In this document: positions 17,168 through 27,601 of the stretch, piece after piece | How positions within the stretch are numbered: position 1 is the stretch's first letter | Layout: every line of letters starts with the position of its first letter | Assembly: GCF_900109365.1 (NCBI RefSeq) | Contig: NZ_FNZR01000005.1 | Coordinates: 248,001 to 312,000, forward strand | Length of the DNA stretch: 64,000 bases | Source of the DNA: Parapedobacter koreensis | GTDB lineage: Bacteria; Bacteroidota; Bacteroidia; Sphingobacteriales; Sphingobacteriaceae | Reading direction: 5' to 3' | Made by a program: the position numbers and the translations under genes | The notes under the pieces: model-generated | The model's database searches: none | Seen by the model: only the letters and a program-made list of their open reading frames with translations | Told to the model about the DNA's origin: nothing

Positions 17168-17205
17168 TGATTTGATAGCTGGCAGCTAACCGCTGATGGC
17201 TGAAT
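17168..17205 (+). repeat. Short intergenic repeat related to GCTGATAGCTGA
   Basis: The gap before uxuA has repeated 'tagctggcagctaa' and 'gctgatggctgaa' words. A similar tract lies at 53434-53469 before the ABC ATPase gene. Such tracts recur in Bacteroidota intergenic regions as far as I know. Confidence 0.4.
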
Positions 17206-17222
17206 GCAATAAAAGAGAAAAC

Positions 17223-18386
17223 ATGGCAAAAAAACTTGAACAAACCTGGCGGTGGTATGGCCCCGCAGATACCGTTTCGCTACAAGACATCAAACAGGCT
17301 GGAGCTACTGGAGTGGTCACGGCACTACACCATATCCCGCACGGAGAGTTGTGGCCGCTGGAAGACATCCGCGAACGAAAGGCCATCATCGAAGCGGCGG
17401 GACTGACATGGAGTGTGGTGGAAAGTGTGCCCGTACATGAGGCCATCAAAACGCGCCGGCCTGATGCAGGCCCCTACATCGAAAATTACCGGCAAAGCCT
17501 GCTCAACCTCGCTGCGGAAGGTATAAAAACCGTGTGCTACAACTTTATGCCCGTATTGGACTGGACACGTACCCAGCTTGACCTGGAAATGCGGGATGGC
17601 TCGAAGGCGTTGTATTTTAATTGGAATGATCTGGCCGCCTTCGACCTTTTTGTCTTGAAGCGCGAAGGCGCTGAGCAAGATTATCCGGAAGATATTAAAG
17701 ACGAAGCAAAGCGTCGATTTGAGTCTTATACACCAGCCCAACTTGATCTACTCAGCACCAACGTACTGATGGGAATCCCCGGTGAGCGAAGCATCGAACT
17801 GGACGAACTGCGGGCGAGTATCCGCGAATACGCGGCCATTGGCTTCGATGGCCTACGGCAAAACCTGATTTGGTTTTTGTCGTCCATCGCTGATGTCTGC
17901 GAAGAAAGCGGCATCAGGATGACCATACACCCCGATGATCCCCCATATCCTATCCTGGGCTTGCCACGCATTGCCAGCAATAAAGAAGACTTCCTTTATA
18001 TCATTCGCGAATTGGATAAACCCTTCAATGGCATCTGCTTTTGTACGGGCTCATTGGGGGCTGGCGTATCGAATGATATTCCGGCTATTTTTGAAGCGGT
18101 AAAAGAACGGGTTTACTTCGTGCACCTGCGCAACATAAAGAAGGACGAGCAGGGTAATTTCTTCGAGGCAGACCACTTGGATGGGGATGTGAATATGTAT
18201 ACCGTGATGAAAGCCTTGACGGCAGAAAACCAGCTGCGGGATCAAGCCATCCCTTTCCGGCCGGATCACGGCCATCAAATGCTGGATGACCTGCAGAAGA
18301 CCACAGCTCCCGGCTATTCGGCCATTGGCCGCCTGCGGGGGCTTGCCGAACTGCGGGGACTGGAGTTGGGGATTCTTGGACAATAA
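17223..18386 (+). CDS. uxuA: Mannonate dehydratase
   Basis: 387 aa from ATG 17223 (MAKKLEQTWRWYGP), the UxuA family start; a nine-residue in-frame extension to 17196 would run into the intergenic repeat. The enzyme dehydrates D-mannonate to 2-keto-3-deoxygluconate with a metal. Family motifs include WRWYGPADTVSL, TIHPDDPP, NGICFCTGSLGA, FVHLRNIK and RPDHGHQM. It sits between the SDR reductase and uxaC, so the three form a hexuronate pathway. Confidence 0.96.
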   Translation: MAKKLEQTWRWYGPADTVSLQDIKQAGATGVVTALHHIPHGELWPLEDIRERKAIIEAAGLTWSVVESVPVHEAIKTRRPDAGPYIENYRQSLLNLAAEGIKTVCYNFMPVLDWTRTQLDLEMRDGSKALYFNWNDLAAFDLFVLKREGAEQDYPEDIKDEAKRRFESYTPAQLDLLSTNVLMGIPGERSIELDELRASIREYAAIGFDGLRQNLIWFLSSIADVCEESGIRMTIHPDDPPYPILGLPRIASNKEDFLYIIRELDKPFNGICFCTGSLGAGVSNDIPAIFEAVKERVYFVHLRNIKKDEQGNFFEADHLDGDVNMYTVMKALTAENQLRDQAIPFRPDHGHQMLDDLQKTTAPGYSAIGRLRGLAELRGLELGILGQ

Positions 18387-18407
18387 TCGTTATCTAATTG
18401 AATAGCC

Positions 18408-19820
18408 ATGGCTTATTTCCTTCATGATAATTTTTTGTTGCAGTCGGATACGGCGGAGGCGCTTTATCACGACTACGCTAAAGGACTACCTATCATCGAC
18501 TACCATTCGCATCTCTCGCCGGATGCAGTGGCCACCGATGCGAACTTCCGCAACATCACCCACATCTGGCTTGCTGGCGACCATTATAAGTGGCGCGCGC
18601 AACGCGTGTTGGGCATTCCCGAGCAATACATTACCGGCGATGCCGATGATCGTGAGAAATTTAGGAAATGGGCCGAAGCGGTGCCTTATACCTTGCGCAA
18701 CCCACTGTACCATTGGACGCACATGGAGTTGAAAAATCCATTTGGTATCCACGAATTGCTCGGTCCCGATAATGCAGATGCTATTTTCGACAGCACGCAG
18801 GTGCAGTTGCAAACGCCTGCATTTTCACCACGAGGGCTGCTCCGCCATTTCGATGTGGAGATGGTGGGTACGACGGATGACCCTGCCGATGATCTTCGGC
18901 ATCACCAAACCATTGCCGAATCTGGTTTCGAGACCAGCGTGCTGCCCACCTTCAGACCCGACAAGGCCTTCCAATTAAGCAAGGGCGCTGAATATCGCCA
19001 GTACATTGAGCGACTGCAATCGAGCAGTGGCGTGGCCATTGTCGATATGGATACGTTATTGGACGCGCTTTGGAATAGGCTGTATTATTTCCACAGCCAT
19101 GGGTGCCGGATTGCCGACCATGGCTTGAGCCACCTGCCCCGTAAGGGCACATCCGCGGTTTCATTAAATGAAATTTTTAAACAAGTGCTTAGCGGGGATG
19201 ATCGGCTCGCCGCCGAATACGAAGAGGCATTTACATACGCCGTCCTGTCTGAGCTGTGCAAATTTTATCACGATAAAGGCTGGGTACAGCAATTCCACCT
19301 CGGCCCGTTGCGCAACACCAATAGCCGGAAGCTGCGGGAGCTTGGTGCAGATACAGGTTACGATTCTATCGGTGATTTTCCGCAGGCCGAAAGCATGCAA
19401 CGATTTTTCAATGCCTTGGAAGAAGAGGGCTGCCTGGCGAAAACGGTCGTTTACAACCTCAATCCGTCTGACAATGCGGTGTTTGCGGCCATGATGGGAA
19501 ATTTTCAAGGCGAAGGAATAATGGGGAAGATGCAGTTTGGATCAGGCTGGTGGTTTTTGGACCAGTTGGACGGCATGACCCAGCAAATGAACATCCTATC
19601 CAATATCGGGCTGATCAGCTGTTTCGTAGGGATGCTTACCGACTCACGTAGCTTCCTCTCGTATTCGCGCCATGAATATTTCAGGCGCTTGCTCTGCAAC
19701 CTGTTTGCAGAAGACATAGCGAAAGGATTGTTGCCGAGGGACATCGGATGGACGGGCAAGATCATTCAGGATATTTGTTATTACAACGCCAAGGCTTATT
19801 TTGATTTGCCAAAGGCTTAG
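18408..19820 (+). CDS. uxaC: Glucuronate isomerase
   Basis: 470 aa, the usual UxaC length. It isomerises D-glucuronate to fructuronate (and galacturonate to tagaturonate). Seen: IIDYHSHLSPDA near the N-terminus, GLSHLPRKGT, and RHEYFRRLLCN near the C-terminus. It starts 21 bp after uxuA in the same direction. No dedicated regulator or transporter lies next to the operon, so uronates are probably delivered by a separate glycan-degrading locus. Confidence 0.97.
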   Translation: MAYFLHDNFLLQSDTAEALYHDYAKGLPIIDYHSHLSPDAVATDANFRNITHIWLAGDHYKWRAQRVLGIPEQYITGDADDREKFRKWAEAVPYTLRNPLYHWTHMELKNPFGIHELLGPDNADAIFDSTQVQLQTPAFSPRGLLRHFDVEMVGTTDDPADDLRHHQTIAESGFETSVLPTFRPDKAFQLSKGAEYRQYIERLQSSSGVAIVDMDTLLDALWNRLYYFHSHGCRIADHGLSHLPRKGTSAVSLNEIFKQVLSGDDRLAAEYEEAFTYAVLSELCKFYHDKGWVQQFHLGPLRNTNSRKLRELGADTGYDSIGDFPQAESMQRFFNALEEEGCLAKTVVYNLNPSDNAVFAAMMGNFQGEGIMGKMQFGSGWWFLDQLDGMTQQMNILSNIGLISCFVGMLTDSRSFLSYSRHEYFRRLLCNLFAEDIAKGLLPRDIGWTGKIIQDICYYNAKAYFDLPKA

Positions 19821-19848
19821 GCAATTAGCGGTAAAAGATAAGTACGAT

Positions 19849-20622
19849 CTAAAAATCCAGATTATAGCGGATGCTGAGGAAAAATCCCATTTCTCGAAAC
19901 GCATCATAACCCGAGCTATTGGTGCCACTCGGGGCCTGAAATTTCATCCGTGTGGGAATATCCGCAAAAAAGCCCCCATCCACGCGGAAGCTGTCGCCTA
20001 CCGGAAAATAAGCACCCAAGTGTCCGCCCAAATTAAAGGGGTATTTGTAAGAAGCGGACAGAAGATTGCCCATATGCATTTCAAGCGGACTCTGGCTGCC
20101 ATCGCCGCCGTCGGAGGGGTCGCCGGACAATTGGTAGTAGAAATCTACACCGGCTTTGAATCCCACAACGTCAAACGGCTTGTACGTTAGCGAAAGCGGC
20201 ACGTGAAGTGCCCAATAACGAAACGTCTCGGTCGCACCGAGCCTCGGGAGCAAGGGATCGTTCGGATTTTCCGGAACCAGTTGCCGCGGATTGTCATTCG
20301 AAATTTTGAACCCTCCTGTGCGTATATTTAACCCGGCTTCCCATCCAAAAATACTTGGCCGCTTAAACATGCCATTCACCGCAATTCCTGCTGTACCCAA
20401 TGCTATTGGGTTGTTTATATACCGGAAAGGCATTGCCTCTTCATCACTCCCGGGCAAGTCGTATACAAACTCATCCATGCCATACCCGAAATTTCGCATA
20501 TCCGTTATGCCGGATCCTAAGGAAACCGACCAGACCACGGGTTGCTGGCCAAATGAGGACAACGCCCCGGCCCATAAGGATATCATTAGTAAACCGAAAC
20601 GTAGTGCAAGCGCTTTTTTCAT
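19849..20622 (-). CDS. Predicted outer-membrane beta-barrel protein
   Basis: 257 aa with a signal peptide (1 to about 25, ending in SSFGQ). The rest alternates short hydrophobic strands with polar turns and ends in SIRYNLDF, whose terminal aromatic residue is typical of barrels inserted by Bam. Resembles small porin-like outer-membrane proteins of Bacteroidota. Function unknown. Convergent with uxaC. Confidence 0.72.
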   Translation of the reverse strand: MKKALALRFGLLMISLWAGALSSFGQQPVVWSVSLGSGITDMRNFGYGMDEFVYDLPGSDEEAMPFRYINNPIALGTAGIAVNGMFKRPSIFGWEAGLNIRTGGFKISNDNPRQLVPENPNDPLLPRLGATETFRYWALHVPLSLTYKPFDVVGFKAGVDFYYQLSGDPSDGGDGSQSPLEMHMGNLLSASYKYPFNLGGHLGAYFPVGDSFRVDGGFFADIPTRMKFQAPSGTNSSGYDAFREMGFFLSIRYNLDF

Positions 20623-20774
20623 TGTATCAACCTGGCTAGATTAGGCAAATCTAATCATTTGTGTGCAAGCTGTTGCATTTTTTACTTGCTTTGTTTGCTA
20701 CCAGATGGTTTGCACTTGCTAAGCGTGTCCAGCGGGAAGCATGCAACCTGAAATGAATAAGATCGTTCCGGGTA

Positions 20775-21944
20775 TTATTGTGTTGAAATGCCTTTTCTGC
20801 CTAATCGTTTCAGAACCAGATAGCCGATTACTCCCGAAAGCGCCGAAGCGACCAAAATAGCAAATTTGGCCTCCGTCTGGTGATAGAGGTCGGCAAACGA
20901 AAGTAAGGCGATGAAGATAGACATCGTAAATCCGATACCTCCCATGAGACCGATAGCCAAGATTTGCAACCATTTCGTGTTTTTGGGGAGTTCACTTACT
21001 CTGAATTTTACAGCAATCCATGATAGCAGCGTGATGCCTAAGGGCTTGCCCACGAAAAGGCCAGCGATAATCCCGAGTCCCAGCGGACTAGCCAGTCCAT
21101 CTATCATGTCATTTTCGAAGCGGATATTGGTGTTGGCCAGTGCAAACAGGGGCATAATAATAAAATTGACGGGTGTGCTAATAGCATGCTCGACCTGTTG
21201 GATTGGTGAATGTCCCGCTTTTTTGCCTTGTATTGGAATTGCAAAGGCCGTAAGTACACCTGCAATAGTGGCATGCACACCGGAGTGGTGGATGAGGTAC
21301 CAGATAAACAAGCCAGGAATGAGGTAAAGCCAAAGGGACTTGATCCCCATACGGTTCATGAACGTTAACAGGACAAATACACCCAACGCATACAGTAAAT
21401 AGGAAGCTTGGAGATCAGAGGTGTAAAAAAGGGCAATCACGAGAATCGCGCCAAGGTCGTCTACGATTGCCAGGGCGGTGAGAAACACTTTCAATGCTAC
21501 CGGTACGCGCTTGCCGAGTAAAGACAGGATGCCGATGGCAAATGCAATGTCGGTAGCCATGGGAATACCCCAACCGGAGCTGGTCTCCGTGCCCGCGTTG
21601 AACAATGTGTAGATTCCGGCGGGCACCAGCATACCGCCTAAAGCGGCAAAGAACGGCAATGACGCCTTTTTCGCTGATGAAAGTTGGCCATGGGCCAACT
21701 CCTGTTTGATTTCAATACCCACCATCAGGAAGAAGACGGCCATTAAGCCGTCATTTATCCAAAGGAGGATGCTGTATCTCAAATGGACAACACCGGATTC
21801 CAAGCCGATCTCCTGTGCCAGAAGCGATTCGAATCCCGGCCCGAACGGGGAGTTTGCGACAATAAGCGAAAGGAGTAGAAAGACAAGCAGCGTTATGCCA
21901 CTCGCTGAATCTGCCTCGAAAAATTGTTTGATATGCCTGCGCAT
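20775..21944 (-). CDS. nhaA: Na+/H+ antiporter NhaA
   Basis: 389 aa inner-membrane protein with about 11-12 hydrophobic segments. Ion-binding paired Asp residues are present in ALAIVDDLGAILVIALFY; IATDIAFAIG-type residues appear in GIPMATDIAFAIGIL. It exchanges protons for Na+ to regulate pH and salt. The intergenic region upstream holds the purine-rich repeat tract. Confidence 0.97.
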   Translation of the reverse strand: MRRHIKQFFEADSASGITLLVFLLLSLIVANSPFGPGFESLLAQEIGLESGVVHLRYSILLWINDGLMAVFFLMVGIEIKQELAHGQLSSAKKASLPFFAALGGMLVPAGIYTLFNAGTETSSGWGIPMATDIAFAIGILSLLGKRVPVALKVFLTALAIVDDLGAILVIALFYTSDLQASYLLYALGVFVLLTFMNRMGIKSLWLYLIPGLFIWYLIHHSGVHATIAGVLTAFAIPIQGKKAGHSPIQQVEHAISTPVNFIIMPLFALANTNIRFENDMIDGLASPLGLGIIAGLFVGKPLGITLLSWIAVKFRVSELPKNTKWLQILAIGLMGGIGFTMSIFIALLSFADLYHQTEAKFAILVASALSGVIGYLVLKRLGRKGISTQ

Positions 21945-22464
21945 CGGGATTTATATTTGTTCCGCGCGGCTAAATTAATCAAAACAACCTTTCTTGTCGC
22001 GTGGCAGGCGAAATTGTCTTCAAAACGGTTTCGCCGCTGACCCCAAGCCAAACCGGAGCCGTTCCTGCCATCGTTATCCGCAGAACGTCCATTCATCCTC
22101 CGTCCGGCCTCATTACCTGCGCAATACCTGCCGCACATCTGCGGGGTATCTGAGCCGTTGGTTTTCGGAGTCCTGTTCGCCTGTTCTCCGCTGCTCAAGC
22201 GGAGGAGCAGCGGAGAAGCACCGAAGGAGCAGCGGAGGAGTAGCGGAGAACGAGCGGAGAAGCAGCGGAGAAATAGCGGAGCAGGAGCAGTTCAGGTACA
22301 GCCCAGGTACGGAGAGGGTATCCAGCCGCAGCGGATAACGAGCGGAGTATGAGCGAAGACTGGGCGGAATGTCTGAAAGAACTCGGTGGAAAGGCAAAAA
22401 AGACTAAGGGTATCAGCTAAATTGATTGTCATAGCATAAATACTAGTTTATAAGAAATTAAAAT
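21945..22464. other. 520-bp gene-free tract with purine-rich repeats
   Basis: No credible gene. The reading frames here are Arg/Ser/Gly or Pro/Leu-rich translations of repeats on both strands. From about 22184 to 22370 the plus strand repeats AGCGGAG every 10-16 bases with strong A/G bias. A perfect 13-bp inverted repeat at 22184-22196 and 22205-22217 lies at its left edge. Confidence 0.6.
22184..22370 (+). repeat. AGCGGAG repeat tract with 13-bp inverted repeat
   Basis: At least eight copies of the core AGCGGAG occur with irregular 10-25-base spacing. At the left edge, TTCTCCGCTGCTC (22184-22196) pairs with GAGCAGCGGAGAA (22205-22217), loop of 8 bases. Strand bias is strong: the plus strand is mostly G and A. 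Confidence 0.6.
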
Positions 22465-23214
22465 ATGTTGGGTTACTTTTTAGGAAAAGTCATTAGGTAC
22501 CGGCTAAACGTATGTATCCAAAACCTTTCCAGGGCTTTTCCCAGTTTTTCGTATAAAGAGATTAGTGAATGTACTGCCGAATTTTACCAAAACCTTGCGA
22601 AGATAGGGTGGGAAGTGCTTTTTCCATCGGTGACAAAGCTAGAAGTAAGCCTGGCTACGATAGCTGAAATTTGGAAATCGAACAAACGGCTACGCCCTAC
22701 CATACTTTTAATGGGGCATTATGGGAATTGGGAAGTACTCAATAAACTTCCACGGCATATAGATGTCCGTGTAAACGCCATTTATAAACCCATAAAGAAT
22801 AATTTTGTCGATTACTTCGTTCGCAGCAGGAGAACTAAGCATGGTTTAAGGCTGATCAAATCCGGACATGCGCTTAGGGTTCTTTTAAAAGAGAAGGATA
22901 ATAATTCGATTATCCTATTCATAGCCGATCAGTTCCCCGGGAATGGCAAAGGAATCGCTGTAGATTTCCTAAACCAGCAAACCCGAATGTTTTCGGGAGC
23001 GGAGCAACTCGCTAGACGATTAGGAGCTTTCGTGGGATACGTAGAATTGACTTCCAAGCCAAATCATATATGGAAAATGGAAATTCAGACCATCTGCGAA
23101 AATGCTTCAGAGACAGCGGATGGATGCATTACCACGATGTATGCCAAAATGTTGGAGCAGAGTATATGCAAAGACCCGGCATGGTGGTTATGGTCTCATC
23201 GGAGATGGAAATGA
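22465..23214 (+). CDS. LpxL/HtrB-like lauroyl acyltransferase family protein, short N-terminus
   Basis: 249 aa. The acyltransferase motif GHYGNWE (84-90, His85 and Glu90) and DQFPGNGKG, plus a NLSRAFPSFS-type N-terminal helix, are typical of lipid A late acyltransferases. The family usually has about 290 aa with an N-terminal membrane helix; that helix is missing here and in-frame stops lie just upstream, so the gene may be truncated. Base composition is more AT-rich than the flanking core. The role could be lipid A acylation or another acyl transfer. Confidence 0.7.
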   Translation: MLGYFLGKVIRYRLNVCIQNLSRAFPSFSYKEISECTAEFYQNLAKIGWEVLFPSVTKLEVSLATIAEIWKSNKRLRPTILLMGHYGNWEVLNKLPRHIDVRVNAIYKPIKNNFVDYFVRSRRTKHGLRLIKSGHALRVLLKEKDNNSIILFIADQFPGNGKGIAVDFLNQQTRMFSGAEQLARRLGAFVGYVELTSKPNHIWKMEIQTICENASETADGCITTMYAKMLEQSICKDPAWWLWSHRRWK

Positions 23215-23439
23215 ATCTTTCTCCCATAGGTTCAACTTGCTGAATGCTAGCTGACAGTATAGTCAATAAATAGCATCTTGAGTTCGCTTTCCCTATCCAA
23301 CGTATACAACCTTAATTTGACCCGGGTCGACAGAACCTGAATAAGTATTATAGTAGATCCCGGTTATAAAAGTTGTCGCTTGATTTTTTATTTTTAACGA
23401 CATAAATGCGTTATCCGTTATTTTGAAAAACAGCAGTAT

Positions 23440-24027
23440 ATGAGTGAACCCCATGAGATACTACATCAACATTTGATGAGCTTTGCAGCACTGACGCCCA
23501 ACGATATCATCGAAAGCCAGACTTACTGGAAAACGCGTACGATTAAAAAAGGGGATTTTTTTAATATGCAAAATGTGGTCTGTAATGATCTGGGTTTGGT
23601 ACTTAAAGGGATTTTCAGGATTTATTATAATGATCCGGTGACGGACGAACAGAAGAATATTTTCTTCATTTCCGAGAACCAGTTTATCGTATCGTTTAGG
23701 AGTTTTATCACGCGCTACCCTTGCGCCTATTTCATAGAGGCAATGGAAGACTCCGAAATCATATATATTACGTACCGTGATTTAAACCATTTGTATGATA
23801 CCTATCATGGATGGAGTAAATTTGGCCGCTTACTGGCGGAGTTGTTTTTCAATTATTCCCAGGCCCGAGCGGAGGAGTTCCTGTTCAATTCGCATGAAGA
23901 GCGTTACGTCAAATTACTGGAAGAGCATCCTGACATCGTAAACCGCATCCCGGCTTACCACATCTCGTCTTACTTGGGGATCACGAATCCCTCGTTGAGC
24001 CGTATCCGTAAGCGCATTAATCGTTGA
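23440..24027 (+). CDS. Crp/Fnr-family transcriptional regulator
   Basis: 195 aa: cyclic-nucleotide-binding beta-roll (residues about 25-125) followed by a helix-turn-helix ending ISSYLGITNPSLSRIRKRINR. The C-terminal HTH is the short form common in Bacteroidota Crp-like regulators. Ligand and targets unknown. The neighbouring membrane-protein gene converges on it through a shared hairpin. Confidence 0.88.
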   Translation: MSEPHEILHQHLMSFAALTPNDIIESQTYWKTRTIKKGDFFNMQNVVCNDLGLVLKGIFRIYYNDPVTDEQKNIFFISENQFIVSFRSFITRYPCAYFIEAMEDSEIIYITYRDLNHLYDTYHGWSKFGRLLAELFFNYSQARAEEFLFNSHEERYVKLLEEHPDIVNRIPAYHISSYLGITNPSLSRIRKRINR

Positions 24028-24053
24028 GCATAGCCCCCTTTTGGGCTACGCTC
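24026..24053. terminator. Bidirectional terminator between crp-like and membrane-protein genes
   Basis: GAGCATAGCCC (24026-24036) pairs with GGGCTACGCTC (24043-24053), one mismatch, loop CCTTTT. The arms overlap the two stop codons (24025-24027 and 24046-24048), as in the miaA/rng hairpin. Confidence 0.75.
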
Positions 24054-24534
24054 GTTTATTGGTTTTCTTTTGTTGGATGTATTGATAGCAGGAACCGGCT
24101 ATGAATAGTACCAGTATGACCAGCAGCGTTTTGCCGATCAGCGGATCACCGGGGCCGCTGGCTAAGGGCGCTTTCAATGGAACACGGGTAAGGGTTTCGT
24201 TTACTGTAGGAATCATGGAAAGAAAAAAGCTGAACGAAAGGAAAAAGTTCTCAAAATAGCGGGCCTTGTTATTCCCTGTTTTCCACTGGTGAAGAACAAA
24301 TGCGCCAACCACGAGGGCCAGCACGAGTAACGACAACACATGTCCGGGGTTGAATCCTCCTGCCCTGCTCAAGCCTAAGGCGGTTGCAGAGGTAATGATG
24401 GTTCCAAAGAAGTAGGTGTTCCCGCTTTTGCTTTCGAGGTTTATTTTTCCATGTTTCACAAAGGAAGCTAACGCTGCGACGATGGCAATGATACCGACTG
24501 CGGTATGAAAAATGCCTAAATTTGATAATCCCAT
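24046..24534 (-). CDS. Conserved four-helix membrane protein
   Basis: A 162-aa protein with about four hydrophobic segments (residues 8-26, 45-62, 66-84, 134-152), a Lys-rich C-terminus and no known catalytic motif. I do not recognise a named family. A 177-bp gap separates it from the divergent VOC gene. Confidence 0.7.
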   Translation of the reverse strand: MGLSNLGIFHTAVGIIAIVAALASFVKHGKINLESKSGNTYFFGTIITSATALGLSRAGGFNPGHVLSLLVLALVVGAFVLHQWKTGNNKARYFENFFLSFSFFLSMIPTVNETLTRVPLKAPLASGPGDPLIGKTLLVILVLFIAGSCYQYIQQKKTNKRA

Positions 24535-24679
24535 TTTTAAATGTTTTTACAAAATTTGGCAAAAGCGAAATGCGTTTTTTTCACTTAAGTTAAACAGTAC
24601 GTAATTTTTCTTTTTCTTTTTTCGCAATTACCCCCCTAATTTGTCGTTTTTGCATGCATGCGCGTACGTGGCGTTACCG

Positions 24680-24687
24680 TAACTTTG
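24680..24687 (+). promoter_or_regulatory. -7 box TAACTTTG before the VOC gene
   Basis: TAACTTTG matches TAnnTTTG 24 bases before the ATG at 24712. A TTTTTG lies 27 bases upstream, longer than the usual 19-21 bp spacing, so the -33 assignment is uncertain. Confidence 0.5.
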
Positions 24688-24711
24688 AATAAACTAAATT
24701 AGAAGACACGT

Positions 24712-25125
24712 ATGGCAACTCAAATTTTTGTGAACCTTCCGGTTAAAGACCTGAACGTATCTGTAGCGTTTTTCACCAAACTGGGTTATACATTTAACCC
24801 ACAATTTACTGACGAGAAAGCAACTTGTATGATCATTAGCGATACCATTTATGTGATGCTGCTAACTGTGCCTTTCTTCCAGACGTTTACCAAAAAAGAA
24901 ATTGTAGATGCCCACAAGGCGGTGGAGTGCTTGATTGCTTTATCTGCCGACAGTAAAGATGCCGTCAACGAAATGGTAGATAAAGCACAAGCAGCAGGTG
25001 CCACAATACCTAACCCCGCCACGGACTACGGCTTTATGTACCAGCATAGCTTTGAAGATCTGGACGGCCACCATTGGGAATTTGTATGGATGGATCCAAA
25101 CGGTGTTCCTGAGCATCAGGGGTAA
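24712..25125 (+). CDS. VOC-family (glyoxalase-like) protein
   Basis: 137 aa with the vicinal-oxygen-chelate fold: MATQIFVNLPVKDLNVSVAF at the start and the metal-ligand/substrate strand FEDLDGHHWEFVWMDP at the end. Such proteins bind a metal and may act as lyases, isomerases or resistance proteins; the exact reaction is not readable. It stands alone between divergent genes. Confidence 0.85.
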   Translation: MATQIFVNLPVKDLNVSVAFFTKLGYTFNPQFTDEKATCMIISDTIYVMLLTVPFFQTFTKKEIVDAHKAVECLIALSADSKDAVNEMVDKAQAAGATIPNPATDYGFMYQHSFEDLDGHHWEFVWMDPNGVPEHQG

Positions 25126-25489
25126 ACGGACCACAGGTTTTTTTAAGTTGAATTTTTATAATCCTCCACCATCATTTATTTCAAATTCCGCTCTTTTAAA
25201 AGATTTCCAAATTCTTTATTTATATTTCGATTTGTTAATCAACTTATACGCAAAAAACACTCTGAAATACAAAGCGAATAAAAATACGTTGTATTTCAAA
25301 GTGTTTTAGGAAATGTTAACCAGAATTATCCAAGGCGAGGAAGAAATCCCTTTGGAACACCAACGACAATATAAGGCATAAAAAAGGAGACGAACTTATC
25401 GAATTAATAAACAAGTCTTGGCTGGGAATGGCTATACTGCGCCCTTTGCAAATGCCCATCCACAACAGCAGCTTTCAATTTTTGGGGTA
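25126..25489. other. 364-bp gene-free stretch
   Basis: AT-rich, with one long hairpin at 25254-25307 and no convincing gene. The 103-aa frame that crosses it is an extension of VOC-gene shadow sequence. A genomic boundary between core and the following accessory cluster is plausible here. Confidence 0.5.
25254..25307. repeat. 19-bp hairpin after the VOC gene
   Basis: AAAACACTCTGAAATACAA (25254-25272) pairs with TTGTATTTCAAAGTGTTTT (25289-25307), one mismatch, 16-base loop. Could be a terminator or the end of a small mobile repeat. Confidence 0.6.
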
Positions 25490-26386
25490 TCAATTCAAAT
25501 TCCGGTACTCATTTGGTGGCATCCCTGTTTTTTGTTTGAATAAGCGAGTAAAGTGCTGAGGGTATTTAAACCCCAATTCAAAAGCAATTTCATTAATAGT
25601 TTTGTTGCTGTCGAAAATCTTGTTTTTGGCAACGTCAATAATTTTGTTCTGAATATATTCCTGTGCAGACTTTCCGGTTTCTTTCTTGATTAAATCGCCG
25701 AAATAATTAGTCGACAAATGCAGTTCATCGGCACAGAGGGCAACTGATGGCAAACCAATATGAATAGGCTTATCTGATGCAAAATAGCTGTTCAACAATT
25801 CTTCAAATCGCTCTAAAATGCCTTTATTGACATGTTCACGGGTTATAAACTGACGGTCATAAAACCGGTCGCAATAATTCAGGAACAATTCAATATTTGA
25901 GACAATCAGCTTTTTGCTGTGTTTATCAACCGAATGCTGCAATTCTATATTAATTTTAGAAAAACAATCCAATACCAATTCACGTTCCTTTGCCGATAGA
26001 TGCAGCGCCTCATTTGTATTGTAGGAAAAAAAACTATATTCACTGATGCCTTTGGCAAGAGAAGTGCCGCGTATCAGGTCGGGATGAAAAACCAGTCCAT
26101 GACCTACTGGCTGATAATAATCTGTTTTATTTTCCACATCCAGCACCTGTCCGGGCGAAATAAACACCAATGTTCCCTCCTGATAGTCATAAGTATGTCG
26201 CCCGTATTTTAAATCCCCACATTTCACATCTTTCAGGAAGATACAATAAATCCCGAAGTTCATTTTATGACCTGTCCTTTGGTTGGCTTTTGAAAAGTCT
26301 ATCACGCTTACCAACGGATGTAATGTCTCGTGGTTATTAAAAGCATTATAATCACTTATCGTATCGAAATTGATTACCTGTTCCAT
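25490..26386 (-). CDS. AraC-family transcriptional regulator
   Basis: 298 aa. A cupin-like N-terminal ligand domain precedes a C-terminal AraC HTH (about residues 195-298): ADELHLSTNYFGDLIKKE, then INEIAFELGFKYPQHFTRLF. It diverges from the aldo-keto reductase gene, separated by about 205 bp that should hold its operator, so it probably controls the 26.6-30.4 kb cluster. Confidence 0.9.
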   Translation of the reverse strand: MEQVINFDTISDYNAFNNHETLHPLVSVIDFSKANQRTGHKMNFGIYCIFLKDVKCGDLKYGRHTYDYQEGTLVFISPGQVLDVENKTDYYQPVGHGLVFHPDLIRGTSLAKGISEYSFFSYNTNEALHLSAKERELVLDCFSKINIELQHSVDKHSKKLIVSNIELFLNYCDRFYDRQFITREHVNKGILERFEELLNSYFASDKPIHIGLPSVALCADELHLSTNYFGDLIKKETGKSAQEYIQNKIIDVAKNKIFDSNKTINEIAFELGFKYPQHFTRLFKQKTGMPPNEYRNLN

Positions 26387-26576
26387 TGGTTCTATTTGTT
26401 AGTAACACAAATTTAAGCATTCTGCCATAGGTCTAACCATACGCCATACCCAATCAGTAATATTGGTAGTGAAAACAGTAATCCATATACCAATGTGGTT
26501 ATTATTAATGTGGAATTTTGCTAAAATATTGGGTAGAGGAAATATGGTGGGCTTACCAACTAATTGAATAAACTGA

Positions 26577-27575
<999 letters not shown>

Positions 27576-27601
27576 ATGAAAACAGAAAATAACCTAAAAT
27601 A

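Noticed and set aside
22113-22397. 94-aa minus-strand and 64-aa plus-strand ORFs over the AGCGGAG tract
   Set aside because: Their low-complexity Arg/Ser or Leu/Ser/Pro content is a translation of the repeat; no start signal or family similarity.
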